Source: Nitrososphaeria archaeon
GTDB taxonomy: Archaea; Thermoproteota; Nitrososphaeria; Nitrososphaerales; Nitrososphaeraceae
Length of the DNA: 7,893 nt
Direction: 5' to 3'
Assembly (NCBI GenBank): GCA_021324715.1
Contig: JAJPIN010000128.1
Location: 1 to 7,893 of the forward strand
A model generated the notes under the pieces. The model saw only the letters and a program-made list of their open reading frames with translations, had not been told where the DNA came from and searched no databases. Of this stretch, positions 5,478 through 7,893 are shown one piece after another. Both the position numbers and the translations under genes were made by a program. Each line of letters starts with the position of its first letter. The first letter of the stretch is position 1.

Positions 5478-7259
5478 ATGGATAGGGGTTTTAAATTTGC
5501 TGATAAAGTTGTACTAGTCACTGGCAGTGGCACTGGAATAGGACAAGCTATTGCGAAGAAATTTGCTGAAAATGGAGCAACCATTATTTTACTAGGAAGA
5601 AGAAAAGAACCTTTAGAAGAAACCAAATCTGAATTGGAAAACATAATCGGAACCTCAGGTAGCTTGGCAAAAATCAGAATATTCCCGGGTGTTGATGTTT
5701 CTGATGAAGCAGCAATAACAAATATGTTCAGTACTATATCAAAAGAAATAGGAATTGTGGACATTCTTGTAAACAATGCTGGAGTTTCAGGTCCAGTAAA
5801 GCTTTTCACGAACTCTAATTTTTCTGAATTCAAAGAGTGTATAATGATTCATCTAACAGGTACATTTTGGACTACCATCAAATGCATTGAAAACATGAAA
5901 AAGGGCTCTAAAATAATAACAATATCCACTTTCTTCACAGAAGAAAATAAGTATGACCAGCGGCCATATAGGTTTAGAACACCTTACACTAGCGCACAAG
6001 GCGCCAAAAACAGGTTGGCCGAAGCATTCGCATGGGAATTGGTTCCTGACGGAATCGAATCAGTTGCAACTAATCCGGGTCCGGTTCATTCAGACCGTAT
6101 CTATAAAACCGTATACCCGAAAGCAGCCGCGGAATTTTTGCGCATCGGAGGCTTTCCCGGATTATCATCTACTGAGATAGAGAAAATATTGCAACGACTT
6201 TTGAATGTCTCAGGCGAGGACCAGACAGCGGTTGACACTGAGATCGTCTCGGTCATACAAGAGTTGTTTAGTGAAAAGGCTAAGAATGAGGATCACAAGT
6301 CAAACCTTAGTTCTACACTTAGAGAGCTTTTATCTAAAACACAGGAAATTGCCGAAAAAATACAGCTCAATACAAAAAAAATGATAGTTGATAAGGAATT
6401 TCTTTCTCAGGAACAAGTCGCAGACATGGTAGTAAACTTGTCGTGTGAAAAGATGAGCAAATTATTAAATGGGAAGATTGTTCCGAATGACAGAGTATTT
6501 TATCCCACGAGACCGATAATTGGAACTTATCTTCAACAAAACAAAATTGATCTGTCGAGTAAACTCATCGTATTGATAATAAATTCATCTTCGGAAAAAA
6601 ATCACAGACGATCAAAATCAATTGCAGATTTCCTTGTAAATAAGTCAAAACAATTAGTAGTCCTGACGAATGATTCTAAAGATTTGAGTTACTATAAGGA
6701 TCTACATTCTCATTCTGTAAATCTATCTAGTGAAACTGCTGTAAAGAAAATATTTAAACTAATCCGTCAAAAGTTCTCAGCAATAGACGGAGTAGTACTG
6801 ATGACCGGTGAATATGATTACGAGGTAGCGTTAAACTCTCTTAATAGAAAGCAATGGGATGGACTAGTTGAAAAGTACTTGTTTGTGCCTGCGTTGATTA
6901 CTAGGGAATCAGTAATCAGCATGTCTCCAGAAGGAGCATTAAATGAGCCTTCCTTATTTACTGGTTCGATCGGATCAGTAATTATTGTCGGACCTGATTC
7001 TCCTGCTGGAGGTAAAATATCCGGAGTGGTTAGGGCAAGATCAGAAATATTTCGCGGTGCCCTTAGACCATTCAACGCTACTGTTAATCAAGAATTGCGA
7101 GATGTTGTAAAATCAAATATAAGACAATATTTATTGCTGCCTGGCAACATAGAGGGTGGGCCTACAAATGAAGCAAAAATTACTAAAATGATATCAAGCC
7201 TTCTTTCAGATCCGAATAGTGGAAACAATCAAACTATATTCTATGTTGACGAATCTTAA
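5478..7259 (+). CDS. Double short-chain dehydrogenase, malonyl-CoA reductase N-half-like
   Basis: The product has 593 residues and two tandem SDR folds. Domain 1 has the cofactor motif TGSGTGIG (15-22), GRR at the end of strand 2 (an NADP preference is possible), NNAG (99-102), the catalytic Ser in TISTFF (S150), Tyr Y170 in PYTSAQGAKN, and NPGPVHSDRI. A long helical insertion (about 205-308) precedes the closing LSQEQVADMVVNL segment. Domain 2 (about 355-590) is degenerate: no TGxxxGxG, DGVVLMTGEYD (437-447) in place of NNAG, and GSVIIVGPDSPAGG (499-512) where the Ser strand would be. Two SDR units, the second cofactor-less, and the STxF...PY...PGP-SDRI pattern recall the N-terminal half of Chloroflexus malonyl-CoA reductase, which reduces malonate semialdehyde to 3-hydroxypropionate. 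The YxxxK lysine is Gln here (Q174), so oxidoreductase activity is uncertain. The substrate assignment is inference. Confidence 0.82.
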   Translation: MDRGFKFADKVVLVTGSGTGIGQAIAKKFAENGATIILLGRRKEPLEETKSELENIIGTSGSLAKIRIFPGVDVSDEAAITNMFSTISKEIGIVDILVNNAGVSGPVKLFTNSNFSEFKECIMIHLTGTFWTTIKCIENMKKGSKIITISTFFTEENKYDQRPYRFRTPYTSAQGAKNRLAEAFAWELVPDGIESVATNPGPVHSDRIYKTVYPKAAAEFLRIGGFPGLSSTEIEKILQRLLNVSGEDQTAVDTEIVSVIQELFSEKAKNEDHKSNLSSTLRELLSKTQEIAEKIQLNTKKMIVDKEFLSQEQVADMVVNLSCEKMSKLLNGKIVPNDRVFYPTRPIIGTYLQQNKIDLSSKLIVLIINSSSEKNHRRSKSIADFLVNKSKQLVVLTNDSKDLSYYKDLHSHSVNLSSETAVKKIFKLIRQKFSAIDGVVLMTGEYDYEVALNSLNRKQWDGLVEKYLFVPALITRESVISMSPEGALNEPSLFTGSIGSVIIVGPDSPAGGKISGVVRARSEIFRGALRPFNATVNQELRDVVKSNIRQYLLLPGNIEGGPTNEAKITKMISSLLSDPNSGNNQTIFYVDES

Positions 7260-7300
7260 AAATAATGATGACAAGTTTTACAATTTGCCATATTTCCAAT

Positions 7301-7309
7301 TTTATAAAA
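7301..7309 (+). promoter_or_regulatory. Likely TATA box of PIN-ATPase gene
   Basis: TTTATAAAA lies in the 85-base gap after the double-SDR gene and predicts a transcription start near 7331, giving a leader of about 14 bases with no Shine-Dalgarno sequence. It suggests the PIN-ATPase gene is transcribed on its own and not only by read-through. Confidence 0.45.
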
Positions 7310-7344
7310 AAACACATTAATCTATAATCTTTATACTATTTCAG

Positions 7345-7893
7345 ATGACTGACAAATTCGTCTTAGATACCAGTGTGATAATTGATGGAAAAGTTCCAGA
7401 TATCATACGAGACAAAATCGAACAAAACAGCCAAATAATAATACCCGTAGCTGTCCTCGACGAACTTCAAGCTCAGGCATCGACTAACAAGTCACAAGGA
7501 ATAGAAGGGTTGCTTGAAATAAAGAGGATAAGAGATGTATGCAAAACTAGAAAGATAAATCTGGAATTTACCGGAACTAGACCAACAATGGAGGAGATCA
7601 GGCTGGCCAAACATGGGAGAATAGATGCCATAATAAAAGACATAGCTTTAGAAAAAGATGCCACATTGATAACGTGCGACTACGTTCAACACCTGGTGTC
7701 AGAAGCACATGGAATTAAGTCAATTCATATAAGTTCGTCTAAAGAGAATTCAAAGTTACAATTTGAAAAATATTTTGATAGTGATACAATGAGCGTTCAT
7801 CTTAAGGAGGGTACTTATCCATTTGCAAAAAAAGGCGTACCTGGTAATTTAAAATTGGTACGTTTGGAGGAAAAGATCCTTGCGGCTGAAGAA
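7345..7893 (+). CDS. PINc-domain ATPase (PIN-PilT/VirB11-like-KH protein), 3' end outside window
   Basis: The frame is open from ATG 7345 to the right edge, giving 183 residues without a stop. Residues 4-130 are a PIN ribonuclease domain with the four acidic metal ligands D8 (VLDTSVIIDG), E40 (VAVLDELQ), D94 (HGRIDAIIKDIA) and D112 (LITCDYVQ). The following segment FDSDTMSVHLKEGTYPFAKKG (about 143-163), then PGNLKLVRL, is a hallmark of the archaeal COG1855 family. In that family the PIN domain is followed by a PilT/VirB11-type ATPase and a C-terminal KH-like domain, about 600 residues in all; those parts lie beyond the window. A role in RNA processing or decay is inferred from the domains, and the cellular substrate is not established. 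There is no Shine-Dalgarno sequence. Confidence 0.9.
   Translation, partial: MTDKFVLDTSVIIDGKVPDIIRDKIEQNSQIIIPVAVLDELQAQASTNKSQGIEGLLEIKRIRDVCKTRKINLEFTGTRPTMEEIRLAKHGRIDAIIKDIALEKDATLITCDYVQHLVSEAHGIKSIHISSSKENSKLQFEKYFDSDTMSVHLKEGTYPFAKKGVPGNLKLVRLEEKILAAEE

Noticed and set aside
5435..5833. Minus-strand 132-codon frame
   Set aside because: Antisense to the cofactor-binding half of the first SDR domain; no motif of its own.
7264..7352. Possible C/D-box guide RNA (ATGATGA at 7264-7270, CTGA at 7349-7352)
   Set aside because: The boxes are too far apart for a typical archaeal guide, no D' or C' boxes lie between, and the CTGA is inside the PIN-ATPase coding region.

Overview
The window looks like part of the chromosome of an ammonia-oxidising archaeon (Thaumarchaeota / Nitrososphaeria, soil Nitrososphaera-Nitrosocosmicus type). 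This is inferred from the gene content: an archaeal tRNA-splicing endonuclease, a PINc-ATPase of the archaeal COG1855 type, a DUF47/PhoU-like protein and a secreted protein with many N-glycosylation sequons. Low GC, TATA boxes about 25-29 nt from start codons and mostly absent Shine-Dalgarno sequences agree with it. No rRNA, tRNA, CRISPR array or insertion sequence was seen.

Layout, left to right. (1) 1-389, minus: 5' part of a single-pass membrane protein that runs off the left edge. (2) 390-769: AT-rich spacer, no convincing gene. (3) 770-1330, minus: secreted, sequon-rich protein with a TTG start or a broken 5' end. (4) 1507-2043, plus: a PLAT/LH2-domain reading frame with no usable start codon, divergent from the previous gene. 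(5) 2159-3175, minus: complete homoserine dehydrogenase (hom), apparently leaderless with a TTG start. (6) about 3397-3630, plus: small two-helix membrane protein whose ATG lies in a different frame from its body. (7) 3759-4412 and 4412-4963, plus: DUF47/PhoU-like protein overlapping by one base with endA; a perfect 10-bp dyad sits just upstream. (8) 5038-5316, minus: small acidic protein of unknown function. (9) 5478-7259, plus: 593-residue protein made of two tandem short-chain dehydrogenase (SDR) folds, resembling the N-terminal half of Chloroflexus malonyl-CoA reductase, with the YxxxK lysine replaced by glutamine. (10) 7345-7893, plus: N-terminal part of a PIN-domain/ATPase protein cut by the right edge.

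The genes are mostly separately promoted housekeeping functions (threonine/methionine biosynthesis, tRNA splicing, possible phosphate or metal homeostasis, RNA processing) mixed with small lineage-specific membrane or surface proteins. The only clear operon is DUF47-endA. The most interesting points are the double-SDR protein, which is a candidate for a malonate-semialdehyde or malonyl-CoA reduction step but has an atypical active site; the run of three genes between 1330 and 3420 whose 5' ends do not read cleanly; and the dyad operator-like element before the DUF47-endA pair. I see no obvious multi-gene defence or mobile system.
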